From: Mucilaginibacter inviolabilis
GTDB taxonomy: Bacteria; Bacteroidota; Bacteroidia; Sphingobacteriales; Sphingobacteriaceae
NCBI RefSeq assembly: GCF_011089895.1
Contig: NZ_JAANAT010000003.1
Location: 741,064-805,063 of the forward strand
Direction: 5' to 3'
DNA length: 64,000 nucleotides
In this document: positions 16,575 to 24,579 of the stretch, in pieces
How positions within the stretch are numbered: the stretch's first letter is position 1
Layout of the letters: each line of letters starts with the position of its first letter
Translations under genes and position numbers: made by a program
Notes under the pieces: generated by a model
The model's database searches: none
The model's input: only the letters and a program-made list of their open reading frames with translations
Told to the model about the DNA's origin: nothing

Positions 16575-18125
16575 TTGATAAAAGAATTAATTATCGATTC
16601 ATCCCCAAACGGGGCTACCATTGCATTATTACAGGACAAACAACTCGTAGAACTTCATAAAGAGCAGGTCAGCAACAATTATACTGTTGGTGATATTTAC
16701 CTTGGGCGTATCAAAAAGATTATGCCCAGTTTAAATGCAGCCTTTGTAGACGTTGGCTACGAGAAGGATGCCTTTTTGCATTATCTTGATCTTGGTCCGC
16801 AGGTACAAAGCCTGCTTAAATTAACCAAACAAGTACGTAGCGGGGGATACCAATCGAAGCTTTTGGACGGCTTTAAGCTGGAAGGTGATATCAATAAAGG
16901 AGGAAAGATCTCGGAGATATTATCAAAAAACCAACTTATACCGGTACAAATAGCTAAGGAACCTATATCAACCAAAGGACCACGTTTAAGTTCTGATCTT
17001 TCAATAGCCGGCCGTTATGTGGTATTAGTACCATTTTCGGAGGCTATCTCTATTTCCAAAAAAATAAAGAGCAATACAGAGCGAAATCGTTTACGGAAGG
17101 TTGTTGAAAGCATTAAGCCAAAGCATTTTGGCGTTATTATCCGTACTGTATCTGAAGGCAAAGGGGTTGATGAATTACAAAAAGACCTGCTTGATCTGAT
17201 ATCTAAATGGGAATCATTCATCACTAAGCTGCCGTCTGTTGAACCATCAAAAAAGGTTTTGGGCGAAATTGGGCGTACTTCAACTATCCTTAGGGATATA
17301 CTGAATCCCGATTTTCAGCATATTTATGTGAATGATAATGGCATGTTCGAAGAAATTCGGTCATACATTCATGAAATATCACCTGATATGGAAAGTATAG
17401 TTCGTATGCATAAGCATAAGGAGCCTATATTTGAGCATTTTGGTGTTGATAAACAGATCAAGGGCGCGTTTGGAAAAACCGTTAACCTTGCCGGTGGCGC
17501 TTACCTGGTAATTGAACATACTGAGGCATTGCACGTTATTGACGTTAACAGCGGTAACCGTACAGCCAATAAGGAAAACCAGGAAGAGAATGCCTACCAG
17601 GTAAATAAAGAAGCGGCTAAAGAAATTGCTCGTCAGTTGCGCCTACGCGATATGGGCGGTATTGTGGTGATCGATTTTATTGATATGCACAAACCGCAAA
17701 ACCGCAAGGAGCTATTTGATTATTTACGTGCCGAAATGCAGTACGATAGGGCCAAACATACCATTTTACCACCGAGTAAATTTGGTTTGGTTCAAATCAC
17801 ACGTCAGCGTGTAAGGCCCGAAATGAATATTGTTACCAGCGAAGTGTGCCCAACCTGTAATGGTACCGGTACCATCAGGCCAACCATTTTGCTGATGGAT
17901 GATATTGAAAATAACTTCAATTATATATTGGACGAGCAAAACGAAAAGGGAATTACCCTATGTGTGCATCCATATATTGAAGCCTACATTAAAAAAGGCA
18001 TTTACAACCGCCAAATGAAGTGGTTTGTTAAATATGGCCAATGGATCAAGGTTAAAAGCAATCCTGCTTACCAGATCACAGAATTCCGTTTCTTCTCGTC
18101 AAAAGACGAAGAAATAAAATTGTAA
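16575..18125 (+). CDS. rng: Ribonuclease E/G family protein (RNase G)
   Basis: A 516-residue protein. I take the TTG at 16575 as start: GGAG lies 6 nt upstream and relatives begin at the same IKELIIDSSPNG. An S1 domain lies at about residues 37-130 (VGDIYLGRIKKIMPSLNAAFVDVG). Catalytic Asp323 is in HVIDVNSGN and Asp367 in VVIDFIDM. Zinc-link cysteines are C425 and C428 in CPTCNG. The long C-terminal scaffold of RNase E is absent, so this is the RNase G form. It cuts single-stranded RNA in rRNA and mRNA processing. It follows the tiny basic gene by 115 nt containing two hairpins. Confidence 0.93.
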   Translation: MIKELIIDSSPNGATIALLQDKQLVELHKEQVSNNYTVGDIYLGRIKKIMPSLNAAFVDVGYEKDAFLHYLDLGPQVQSLLKLTKQVRSGGYQSKLLDGFKLEGDINKGGKISEILSKNQLIPVQIAKEPISTKGPRLSSDLSIAGRYVVLVPFSEAISISKKIKSNTERNRLRKVVESIKPKHFGVIIRTVSEGKGVDELQKDLLDLISKWESFITKLPSVEPSKKVLGEIGRTSTILRDILNPDFQHIYVNDNGMFEEIRSYIHEISPDMESIVRMHKHKEPIFEHFGVDKQIKGAFGKTVNLAGGAYLVIEHTEALHVIDVNSGNRTANKENQEENAYQVNKEAAKEIARQLRLRDMGGIVVIDFIDMHKPQNRKELFDYLRAEMQYDRAKHTILPPSKFGLVQITRQRVRPEMNIVTSEVCPTCNGTGTIRPTILLMDDIENNFNYILDEQNEKGITLCVHPYIEAYIKKGIYNRQMKWFVKYGQWIKVKSNPAYQITEFRFFSSKDEEIKL

Positions 18126-18154
18126 AGAGATTGATTTGCAGCTATGCAGATTTC

Positions 18155-18192
18155 AAAATATGCAGCTATTTTAATTAATAGCTGCATATTTT
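18155..18192. terminator. Bidirectional terminator after RNase G
   Basis: Arms of 16 nt (AAAATATGCAGCTATT and complement) pair perfectly around a 6-nt loop and end in TTTTG. The PagL-like gene ends 37 nt away on the other strand and can use the same stem. Confidence 0.75.
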
Positions 18193-18228
18193 GTTTACAG
18201 GGATATGGGGTTCCAACCCTTCATATTT

Positions 18229-19344
18229 TTAATGAACCCTGAATATGAAACCATATCCAACATAATCAGCTTCTGTGTCGTGGACATACCCTTTAGCCTG
18301 TAAGGCCAGATAAGGGGTTATAAAGTATTTAAAACCGGCAGTCCAGTAGGTTTTTGTTGGGAAGAAGCTGTCATAGTGTAAATAATAACCATAGCCGGTC
18401 ATTAATGCCAGTTTGCCCAACCACAAATCAGGGCCCACTGCAAGGCCAACTCTCCAACGGTCATAAGAGGTGGCATGGGACTGAAAAGTATCCAGGAAGC
18501 TTTGTGTTGTATTGGTTATTTTATTATAAACGGTGTTATAGTAAACCGCGTCCGTACCCAGTTTAATGCTAAATGCAGGGCTAAACTTGTAATTATAGCC
18601 CATGTAAAAGCCTTCTTTATAAAGACTTTTATTGGTATTTAGCGCCCCCCGGCTGCCTATATTGGCGCCAAACTCAAAAAAGTGCTTATTCTCGGGAGCG
18701 GCTTCACTTTCATTTACCGGTCCGCTCTGATTAAGTTTTTGTACAATGCCCAGTGTGTAGGCAAATGCATTTATACCATTGTTGGGCAGCTTAGTTGCAC
18801 CATTGGAATAATGAAAAACCTCAACGCCTGCTTGTATCCCTGTGGTTTGAGTTATTGGGGTAAATATCTTCAGACCGGCCTGAGTGGCTAAATTAATGTG
18901 GCTGCCTATAATAACGTTTTGGCTATTGGTTAGGTGAGTTTCGGTGGCGTACAAGAAGCCAAATCCCGGGGTAAACAATAGTTCCGTACGGTTTATTTTA
19001 AGCAAGCCAATCTCTAATCGGCCCAGTACACCATAAGTATCACCAATAAGGCCTTTGGTTGCCTGATCATGGTTTAGTATTAAATGGCTCATATTGCGAT
19101 AAGAAAATACCGCATCAATACTTTTAATGTTTAGTATCCGGATGTAATCACTTTTATTATCCGCCATATTAATATGGTAAGCCAGTTCGCCCCCAAATAA
19201 TGGGCCACTCAGATAATTTTTTTCTGGCGAAAAAGTTTTAATGCCCGAAGTACCGCTTATTTCAATACTATTTCCTGTATCCTGCGCTTTTGCGGAAAGA
19301 CTGAATAACACAAACCCAATAATAACAGATAAAAATTTATTCAT
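18229..19344 (-). CDS. PagL-like acyloxyacyl hydrolase (lipid A 3-O-deacylase)
   Basis: A 371-residue protein when started at the Met of MNKFLSVIIGF, which gives a clean signal peptide ending at AKAQD; an upstream in-frame ATG adds five residues without one. The N-terminal half is beta-barrel-like, and the segment VEVFHYSNGATKLPNNGIN carries the His-Ser pair and Asn of the PagL active site. PagL sits in the outer membrane and removes the 3-O acyl chain of lipid A, which alters recognition and permeability. The C-terminal half is a second run of barrel strands ending in the aromatic-rich GYGFIFRVH, so the protein is about twice the size of Pseudomonas PagL. Confidence 0.8.
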   Translation of the reverse strand: MNKFLSVIIGFVLFSLSAKAQDTGNSIEISGTSGIKTFSPEKNYLSGPLFGGELAYHINMADNKSDYIRILNIKSIDAVFSYRNMSHLILNHDQATKGLIGDTYGVLGRLEIGLLKINRTELLFTPGFGFLYATETHLTNSQNVIIGSHINLATQAGLKIFTPITQTTGIQAGVEVFHYSNGATKLPNNGINAFAYTLGIVQKLNQSGPVNESEAAPENKHFFEFGANIGSRGALNTNKSLYKEGFYMGYNYKFSPAFSIKLGTDAVYYNTVYNKITNTTQSFLDTFQSHATSYDRWRVGLAVGPDLWLGKLALMTGYGYYLHYDSFFPTKTYWTAGFKYFITPYLALQAKGYVHDTEADYVGYGFIFRVH

Positions 19345-19616
19345 AAAGGTCAGTTGCAATAGTTAAAAGTACGATCACTAATTGTGCTTCAAATTTTATC
19401 TGCTTTTGTTAAATATGAAAACACAGCCGTGATACGGTTAAAGATAGTTTTATGTTTCCCGATTAATTTAGTTTTTCTGCAATTAATTAATTTTTGCGAA
19501 AGTTATAATTTAGGTATACTAGATCGGGTAATTCCTGCTAATTTTATTAGTATATTCACCCCGGATTAACAGATAAATGCGCATATTTGCACATCTGCAT
19601 TGTGCAGGTTTAAAAT

Positions 19617-21083
19617 ATGGCTAAAACCAAAATTGCATACTTCTGCCAGAGCTGTGGCTTTGAATCGGCTAAGTGGCTGGGCAAGTGCCCTTCCTGCCAG
19701 CAATGGAATACTTTTGTTGAGGAAATTATTGACAAAGGTAATACCACCTCGGTGCCTACCTGGAAAGTTACTTCAAACACGCAGCAACGGGCCAATAAAC
19801 CGGTTCAGGTGGCAGATATTACTTTTAGTGAAGAACATCGCATGCAAACGCCCGATAAGGAGTTTAACCGGGTTTTGGGCGGTGGTATAGTAGCCGGTTC
19901 TTTAGTGCTTATTGGCGGTGAACCTGGTATTGGTAAATCAACCCTGATGTTGCAATTGGCGCTCAATATGCCAAATCTGAAAGTGCTTTACGTATCGGGC
20001 GAAGAAAGTGAACGGCAGATTAAGATGCGGGCGGAAAGGTTGGTGACGCCAGAAGTTCTCAGTCAGCAGTCTTCAGTTAGCAGTCAAAAAATTAATATAG
20101 CGGCTCAATCCGAAATTAATAAAGGGTGTTTTATCCTAACAGAAACATCAACCCAGAACATCTTTAAACAAATAGAAGCCCTGGAGCCTGATCTGGTAGT
20201 GATTGACTCGATACAGACGCTTCATTCTTCCCATATCGAATCTACTCCCGGCAGCGTATCGCAAGTGCGTGAGTGTACCGCCGAGATGCTTCGTTTTGCT
20301 AAGGAGACATCAACCCCTGTATTCCTGATCGGGCATATTACCAAAGATGGTATGATTGCAGGCCCTAAAATATTGGAACATATGGTTGATACCGTTTTGC
20401 AATTTGAAGGCGACCGGCATCATGTTTACCGCATATTACGCACGGTAAAAAACCGGTTCGGTTCGGCATCGGAATTAGGTATTTACGAAATGCTGGGTGA
20501 AGGCTTAAGGGAAGTTTCCAACCCATCAGAAATATTATTGTCGCAACGGGATGAACCTTTAAGCGGTATTACCATATCTGCCACATTGGAGGGTATGCGA
20601 CCGATGTTAATAGAAACGCAGGCATTGGTAAGTACATCTGCTTATGGTACGCCGCAACGCACCGCTACGGGCTTTGATACCAAACGGATGAGCATGTTGC
20701 TGGCTGTTCTGGAAAAACGCTGTGGTTTTAGACTGGGTGCCAAGGATGTGTTTTTAAATATTACCGGAGGTATCCGGGTTGAAGATCCAGCTATTGACCT
20801 GGGTTTAGCAGCAGCCATTATATCCTCACATGAGGATATGCCAATTCCCTTTAAAACTTGCTTTGCAGGTGAACTTGGACTATCAGGTGAGATAAGAGCA
20901 GTAAACCGGGTAGAGCAACGCATTGCCGAAGCACAAAAACTCGGTTTTAATCAGATATTTATATCCAAATATAATCTCCCATCAGCAGGGCAGGATAAAA
21001 AGCGGATGGATCTGTCGCGCTACGATATTGAAATAAAAATAGTGAGCAGCATTGAAGAGGTATTCAGCCAGCTTTTTGGATAG
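19617..21083 (+). CDS. radA: DNA repair protein RadA
   Basis: A 488-residue protein with all RadA parts: zinc finger C10, C13, C24, C27; Walker A GEPGIGKS at 101-108; the KNRFG motif in VKNRFGSASELGIYEM; and the Lon-like C-terminal domain (TGGIRVEDPAIDLGLAAAI). RadA is a ring ATPase that drives branch migration in recombination. The stretch around residues 144-160 is a low-complexity Ser/Gln insert coded by four 7-bp repeats, and looks added between the RecA-core strand after RAERL and the ILTETSTQNIF segment. Otherwise the length is close to normal. It is a single gene, convergent with the NHL lipoprotein. Confidence 0.95.
   Translation: MAKTKIAYFCQSCGFESAKWLGKCPSCQQWNTFVEEIIDKGNTTSVPTWKVTSNTQQRANKPVQVADITFSEEHRMQTPDKEFNRVLGGGIVAGSLVLIGGEPGIGKSTLMLQLALNMPNLKVLYVSGEESERQIKMRAERLVTPEVLSQQSSVSSQKINIAAQSEINKGCFILTETSTQNIFKQIEALEPDLVVIDSIQTLHSSHIESTPGSVSQVRECTAEMLRFAKETSTPVFLIGHITKDGMIAGPKILEHMVDTVLQFEGDRHHVYRILRTVKNRFGSASELGIYEMLGEGLREVSNPSEILLSQRDEPLSGITISATLEGMRPMLIETQALVSTSAYGTPQRTATGFDTKRMSMLLAVLEKRCGFRLGAKDVFLNITGGIRVEDPAIDLGLAAAIISSHEDMPIPFKTCFAGELGLSGEIRAVNRVEQRIAEAQKLGFNQIFISKYNLPSAGQDKKRMDLSRYDIEIKIVSSIEEVFSQLFG
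20060..20087. repeat. Four CAGTNNN heptads inside radA
   Basis: Four consecutive 7-bp units in strict register, all starting CAGT. They encode the Ser/Gln-rich stretch at RadA residues 148-157. The 7-bp period is not a multiple of 3, so the repeat is a property of the DNA and not of the protein. Confidence 0.8.
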
Positions 21084-21086
21084 TTT

Positions 21087-21297
21087 TTAGGCTTTAGGAT
21101 GATAGGACTTTTGAGATTATTGGACTATTAGATCATCTGAAAAAGGAGACTGTAAGGCAAAGATAAAGGGTTCATTATTCTCATAAACTCTAATAAAAAA
21201 ACAAAAGAGCAAAGGACTGAAAATCCTTTGCTCTTTTGTTTTTTATCTTTTTTCGAAGGTCTAATAATCCCCTTGTCCAAATGATCTAATAGTCCAT
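21087..21297. repeat. Inverted arms of 8-bp units around the radA terminator
   Basis: The left arm (21087-21140) runs in 8-bp units such as ATTATTGG and ACTATTAG; the right arm (21257-21297) holds the same units on the other strand. A 15-nt segment, 21122-21136, is an exact reverse complement of 21281-21295. The radA/NHL terminator lies between the arms. Confidence 0.65.
21196..21244. terminator. Bidirectional terminator between radA and the NHL gene
   Basis: Perfect 21-nt arms with core GAGCAAAGGA close on an 8-nt loop; both flanks are A/T runs, so the stem works in both directions. Confidence 0.9.
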
Positions 21298-21302
21298 TTG
21301 GC

Positions 21303-22685
21303 TTATATTCCTGTCGGCGGAACAAGTTTACGTATACTGTTATTGTTGCTATCTGCTATCCAAATATTTCCGCTGGCATCAGCTACAAGGCCCTGTGGCG
21401 CATTAAATAGAGCGTTAGCGCCTTGTCCATCAACAAAGCCTGCTGTCGCTGTTTTGCCTGCTAATGTAAGTAAAACCTTATTGGCGGTTAACTCTAATAC
21501 ACGCCCGTTTTGATCGCTTATGAATAAATTACCTTTAGCATCAAAAGCAAGGGCTCCCGGGTTGCTGATCAACGCAGATAGTTTAAGGCCGCCAACAACG
21601 GTTGTCACTACTCCGGCGGTAGTAATCTTGCGGATGGCATAGTTTTGCAGATCTGCTACATAAATATTGCCTTGAGCATCCAATGCAATGCCATTTGGCT
21701 GGTTAAATTGTGCGGTTGTTGCCGTAGCATTGTCAACATAACCGGCTGTTGTTTTGCCAGCTATAGTAGTTACCACACCTGCTGCTGTAACCTTACGGAT
21801 AAGATTATTACCCTGATCGGCCACATATAAATTTCCTTGACCATCCAGTGCCAGACCCCGCGGACTGTTAAAGGTAGCTTTGTTTCCTGTGCCATCGGCA
21901 TAACCGGCATCACCACTTCCGGCAAGGGTACTTACGGTGCCATTTGCCGATATTTTACGGATCATATTGTTGCCAAAATCGGCTACATAAATATTGCCGG
22001 CAGCATCGGCCACCAGGCTTTGTGGTGCATAAAATTTAGCAGTAGCAACCGGGCCGTCAACGTAACCTATACTTCCGGTACCAGATACGGTAGTTACTAC
22101 ACCGGCCGGTGTAACTTTTCGAATAGCACTGTTAAAGGAATCCGCTACGTAAATATTCCCGGAGGCGTCAATACTTAGTCCTTGTGGACTATCAAATACC
22201 GCATTTGAACCGGTCCCGTCCGCAAATCCAGTAGTTGCACTGCCTGCAACTGTGCTCACGGTACCTCCCAGGGCCGACAGATCTGCACTGGTCGTAAATT
22301 GAATAGTATTACCATATACAGTTCCGGAAGCACTAATAGCATAAGCCCTTAAATAATATGTTGTTTTGGGAGTTAAGCCGGTTATTTTACTGGCATAGCT
22401 CAGTACCGTAGCGGTGTCGGTAGTTTTAGAGTCGGCAGTGGTAGGGTTTTGATTGCTTGTGCTCCAGCATACTCCAAGCCCCGTTAGGCTTTGAGTTAAG
22501 GTTGTGGTAATTAATCCACCGCTATATGCACCCGTGCCGGTAGCCGTGGAGGTTACATCCATGGTTACTAAAGTAGGTGGAGTGCCCGATATGCCTGATG
22601 AGCTTTTGTTACAGCTGGTGACGGTTAAAAAAACAGCTAGCAGACTTGTAGCAAAAAAAATGGATTTAGTTAAGGTTTTGTTCAT
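21303..22685 (-). CDS. NHL-repeat lipoprotein
   Basis: A 460-residue lipoprotein: signal segment then LTVTSCNKSSSG with the lipid Cys at about residue 25. Residues 38-130 form an Ig/fibronectin III-like domain (PKTTYYLRAYAIS). Residues 140-460 hold six NHL-type blades, each with the pattern GxNA.F..P.GL..D..GN.YVAD..N..IRK, which form a beta-propeller. Such proteins bind polymers or partner proteins on the cell surface in Bacteroidetes. The blades are very alike, about 57 residues each, which suggests recent duplication. The six-blade count is by eye. Confidence 0.88.
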   Translation of the reverse strand: MNKTLTKSIFFATSLLAVFLTVTSCNKSSSGISGTPPTLVTMDVTSTATGTGAYSGGLITTTLTQSLTGLGVCWSTSNQNPTTADSKTTDTATVLSYASKITGLTPKTTYYLRAYAISASGTVYGNTIQFTTSADLSALGGTVSTVAGSATTGFADGTGSNAVFDSPQGLSIDASGNIYVADSFNSAIRKVTPAGVVTTVSGTGSIGYVDGPVATAKFYAPQSLVADAAGNIYVADFGNNMIRKISANGTVSTLAGSGDAGYADGTGNKATFNSPRGLALDGQGNLYVADQGNNLIRKVTAAGVVTTIAGKTTAGYVDNATATTAQFNQPNGIALDAQGNIYVADLQNYAIRKITTAGVVTTVVGGLKLSALISNPGALAFDAKGNLFISDQNGRVLELTANKVLLTLAGKTATAGFVDGQGANALFNAPQGLVADASGNIWIADSNNNSIRKLVPPTGI

Positions 22686-22937
22686 GTGTTAATAGATTAA
22701 GTAGTAAGTATGTTATTAAGCACTTTATTAACTCTATACGTGACAGCATATTATTTAGCTACATGGGTTTTAACATATCTTAACAGATGGCATTAAAAAC
22801 CTTTTTTATAGTCTGAAAATGGCCTCTGTGGTCTCTAAATAGATGTTTTTGAATGAGGATAGTATGAAGAAGGGTAATATGATCGGGGCATATAACATTT
22901 TGCCTATATAATTGTTACAATACAATAAACAATAGCC

Positions 22938-23402
22938 ATGAAATTCCCCATATTTCTAATAGCCCTTTTAGTTTCATCTGCTGTTTTAGCGCAACAGCAT
23001 ACACCTTTACCACACGGTATGGTTTATGGCACAAAACCAGATACGCAGGCCATGATGAATGCAACAAAACTGGAAAGCTTCATGGGGAAAAAGACCCGGA
23101 TCAGTACCACTATTGAGGGCCGGGTGATTAGGGTGATCCACGAAAAAGGTGGTTGGTTTGAGTTAGATGCAGGCGGAGGTAAAGTAATCACCGCGCATTT
23201 TAAAAATTATAATGTTAATATTCCAGCGGATATAGCCAGGCGCGTGGTAATTATTGAAGGGGTGGCACAAAAACAATTCATAGCCGATGATCTTCAACAT
23301 CTGGCGGGTGATACAGTTACCGGGAAGAAACAACACCAGGTGAAAACTAATGCCAAAAGGAAGCTGACCTTTGAGGTAAAAGGATTGCAGGTGGATAAGT
23401 AA
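22938..23402 (+). CDS. DUF4920-like exported protein
   Basis: A 154-residue protein with a signal peptide ending at VLAQQH. The mature part has an OB-fold-like pattern (KTRISTTIEGRVIRVIHEKGGWFELDAGGG, ITAHFKNYNVNIPADIARRVVIIEGVAQ), which matches DUF4920 of Bacteroidetes, though the Cys residues often seen after GRV in that family are not present. Function is unknown; members may bind metal or nucleic-acid-like ligands. The gene stands alone with 252 bp before it and a 384-bp repeat-bearing gap after it. Confidence 0.7.
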   Translation: MKFPIFLIALLVSSAVLAQQHTPLPHGMVYGTKPDTQAMMNATKLESFMGKKTRISTTIEGRVIRVIHEKGGWFELDAGGGKVITAHFKNYNVNIPADIARRVVIIEGVAQKQFIADDLQHLAGDTVTGKKQHQVKTNAKRKLTFEVKGLQVDK

Positions 23403-23514
23403 GCTCCCTCAAGAGAACTCATATCGAATAATGAATTTCCAACATCGAAGTTATTATGTGATACCCCCGTGTCTGATATTTAATACTTCATAAACCCTTA
23501 TTTGGGGCGTTTAG

Positions 23515-23624
23515 GTGGGTTTACATGTAAACCCACTATATGATATTATTTTTTATTTAATTATTTGATTATCAATTATTTATATAGATATTGACCGTGA
23601 AAAGTGTAAACCATGTAAACCCAC
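23515..23624. repeat. GTTTACATG palindrome and degenerate second copy
   Basis: The first copy, 23515-23536, is a perfect palindrome starting GTGGGTTTACA. The second, 23604-23624, ends in the same ATGTAAACCCAC but its left half is altered. The copies are 89 bp apart and could be a pair of operator sites or a dispersed repeat. Confidence 0.6.
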
Positions 23625-23716
23625 TTTTATAGCAAAATGGGGCGGTTATTGGTGGATTATGCTTAACCTCATCTTTTAAATACACTGCTATTGAATAGGG
23701 AATTTTTGAATAGCAT

Positions 23717-23769
23717 CTTAAAATGAAAAAGGGAATCTATATATAATGGATTCCCTTTTTCATTTTAAG
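23717..23769. terminator. Perfect 21-bp terminator stem
   Basis: Left arm 23717-23737 and right arm 23749-23769 pair exactly; A and T runs lie inside the stem on both sides, with core AGGGAATC. It follows the membrane protein gene on the minus strand by 18 nt. Confidence 0.85.
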
Positions 23770-23786
23770 ATTATTTTTAATGCTGC

Positions 23787-24476
23787 TTAAAACTTAGCGT
23801 CGCGGGTTAATACGGATGGTTCCAGGTATAAATCGGCTGTAAATAATTCTTTTACTTTTTGCGATATCTCGTTACGGTTAACGGTTGAGGCATCTTTACG
23901 ACATTTGATATAATGTTCACGCGCCACTTTTTCGGCCAGATCGCCCAGGGTTTTTACTTTGAGCTCCTTACCAAATTTACCGGCCAGCATTAAGCCTGTT
24001 ATGGCAACAATGGCTCCGATCAAAGCCATTACCGGCTGGTAAAAGAAGCCAACTGCTGATGCCAGAAGCACAAATAGAAATGTGCCTACAATGCCCTGTT
24101 TAGGTTGTAAAAGATTAATCTTGAAACCCATTTCGCGTTCAATCTCGGCAATTACCTGTAAACGGGTATCTCTGGGAAAAATATCAGCCAGTTTGGTTTG
24201 GGGTTTTATTAACTCTTTTGGAGGCGAAATAGTAGAGTTAATGGCGTTACGTATTTTATAAAATGCCTGTTGGGTGGTACAGCTATCGTTATTGGTTTGT
24301 TTTACCTTCTCTACCACAATATCACAAAGCTTGCCGAAGGTTTTTACATCCTTGCAGGATGTGTCGTCTAAACGGATATTAAAGGATCTTTCAATTTTTA
24401 CAAGAACATCACCTATCTCCTCAGGATCAACATTATTCAGGTTGAATGCCTGCGTACTATTCGAATTAACTTTCAA
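23787..24476 (-). CDS. Membrane protein with carrier-protein-like N-terminus
   Basis: A 229-residue protein. Residues 15-60 (EEIGDVLVKIERSFNIRLDDTSCKDV then FGKLCDIVVEKV) follow the helix pattern of acyl carrier proteins, but the phosphopantetheine DSL serine is replaced by DTS with shifted spacing, so it may not carry a cofactor. Two adjacent hydrophobic segments lie at about 126-168 (IVGTFLFVLLASAVGFF and ALIGAIVAITGLMLAG). A C-terminal cytosolic part of 60 residues repeats a short helical pattern like the first domain. Function unknown. It lies just downstream of carB on the same strand with a 103-nt gap. Confidence 0.65.
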   Translation of the reverse strand: MKVNSNSTQAFNLNNVDPEEIGDVLVKIERSFNIRLDDTSCKDVKTFGKLCDIVVEKVKQTNNDSCTTQQAFYKIRNAINSTISPPKELIKPQTKLADIFPRDTRLQVIAEIEREMGFKINLLQPKQGIVGTFLFVLLASAVGFFYQPVMALIGAIVAITGLMLAGKFGKELKVKTLGDLAEKVAREHYIKCRKDASTVNRNEISQKVKELFTADLYLEPSVLTRDAKF

Positions 24477-24579
24477 TCTATACTAACTTAGTTCAACAAT
24501 AATTTACCTGCAGCCTGGGGGCTACAGGTAAATGTTATCGGTAATTAGACTGCGTGTGCAATCTAATGTTTTAATTATT

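Larger units (their letters stand above)
23403..23786. other. Gene-free interval with palindromes
   Basis: 384 bp without a coding region between convergent genes. It contains a perfect 22-nt palindrome (23515-23536), a related half-matching copy (23604-23624) and a very strong terminator stem (23717-23769). No other structure is visible. Confidence 0.7.
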
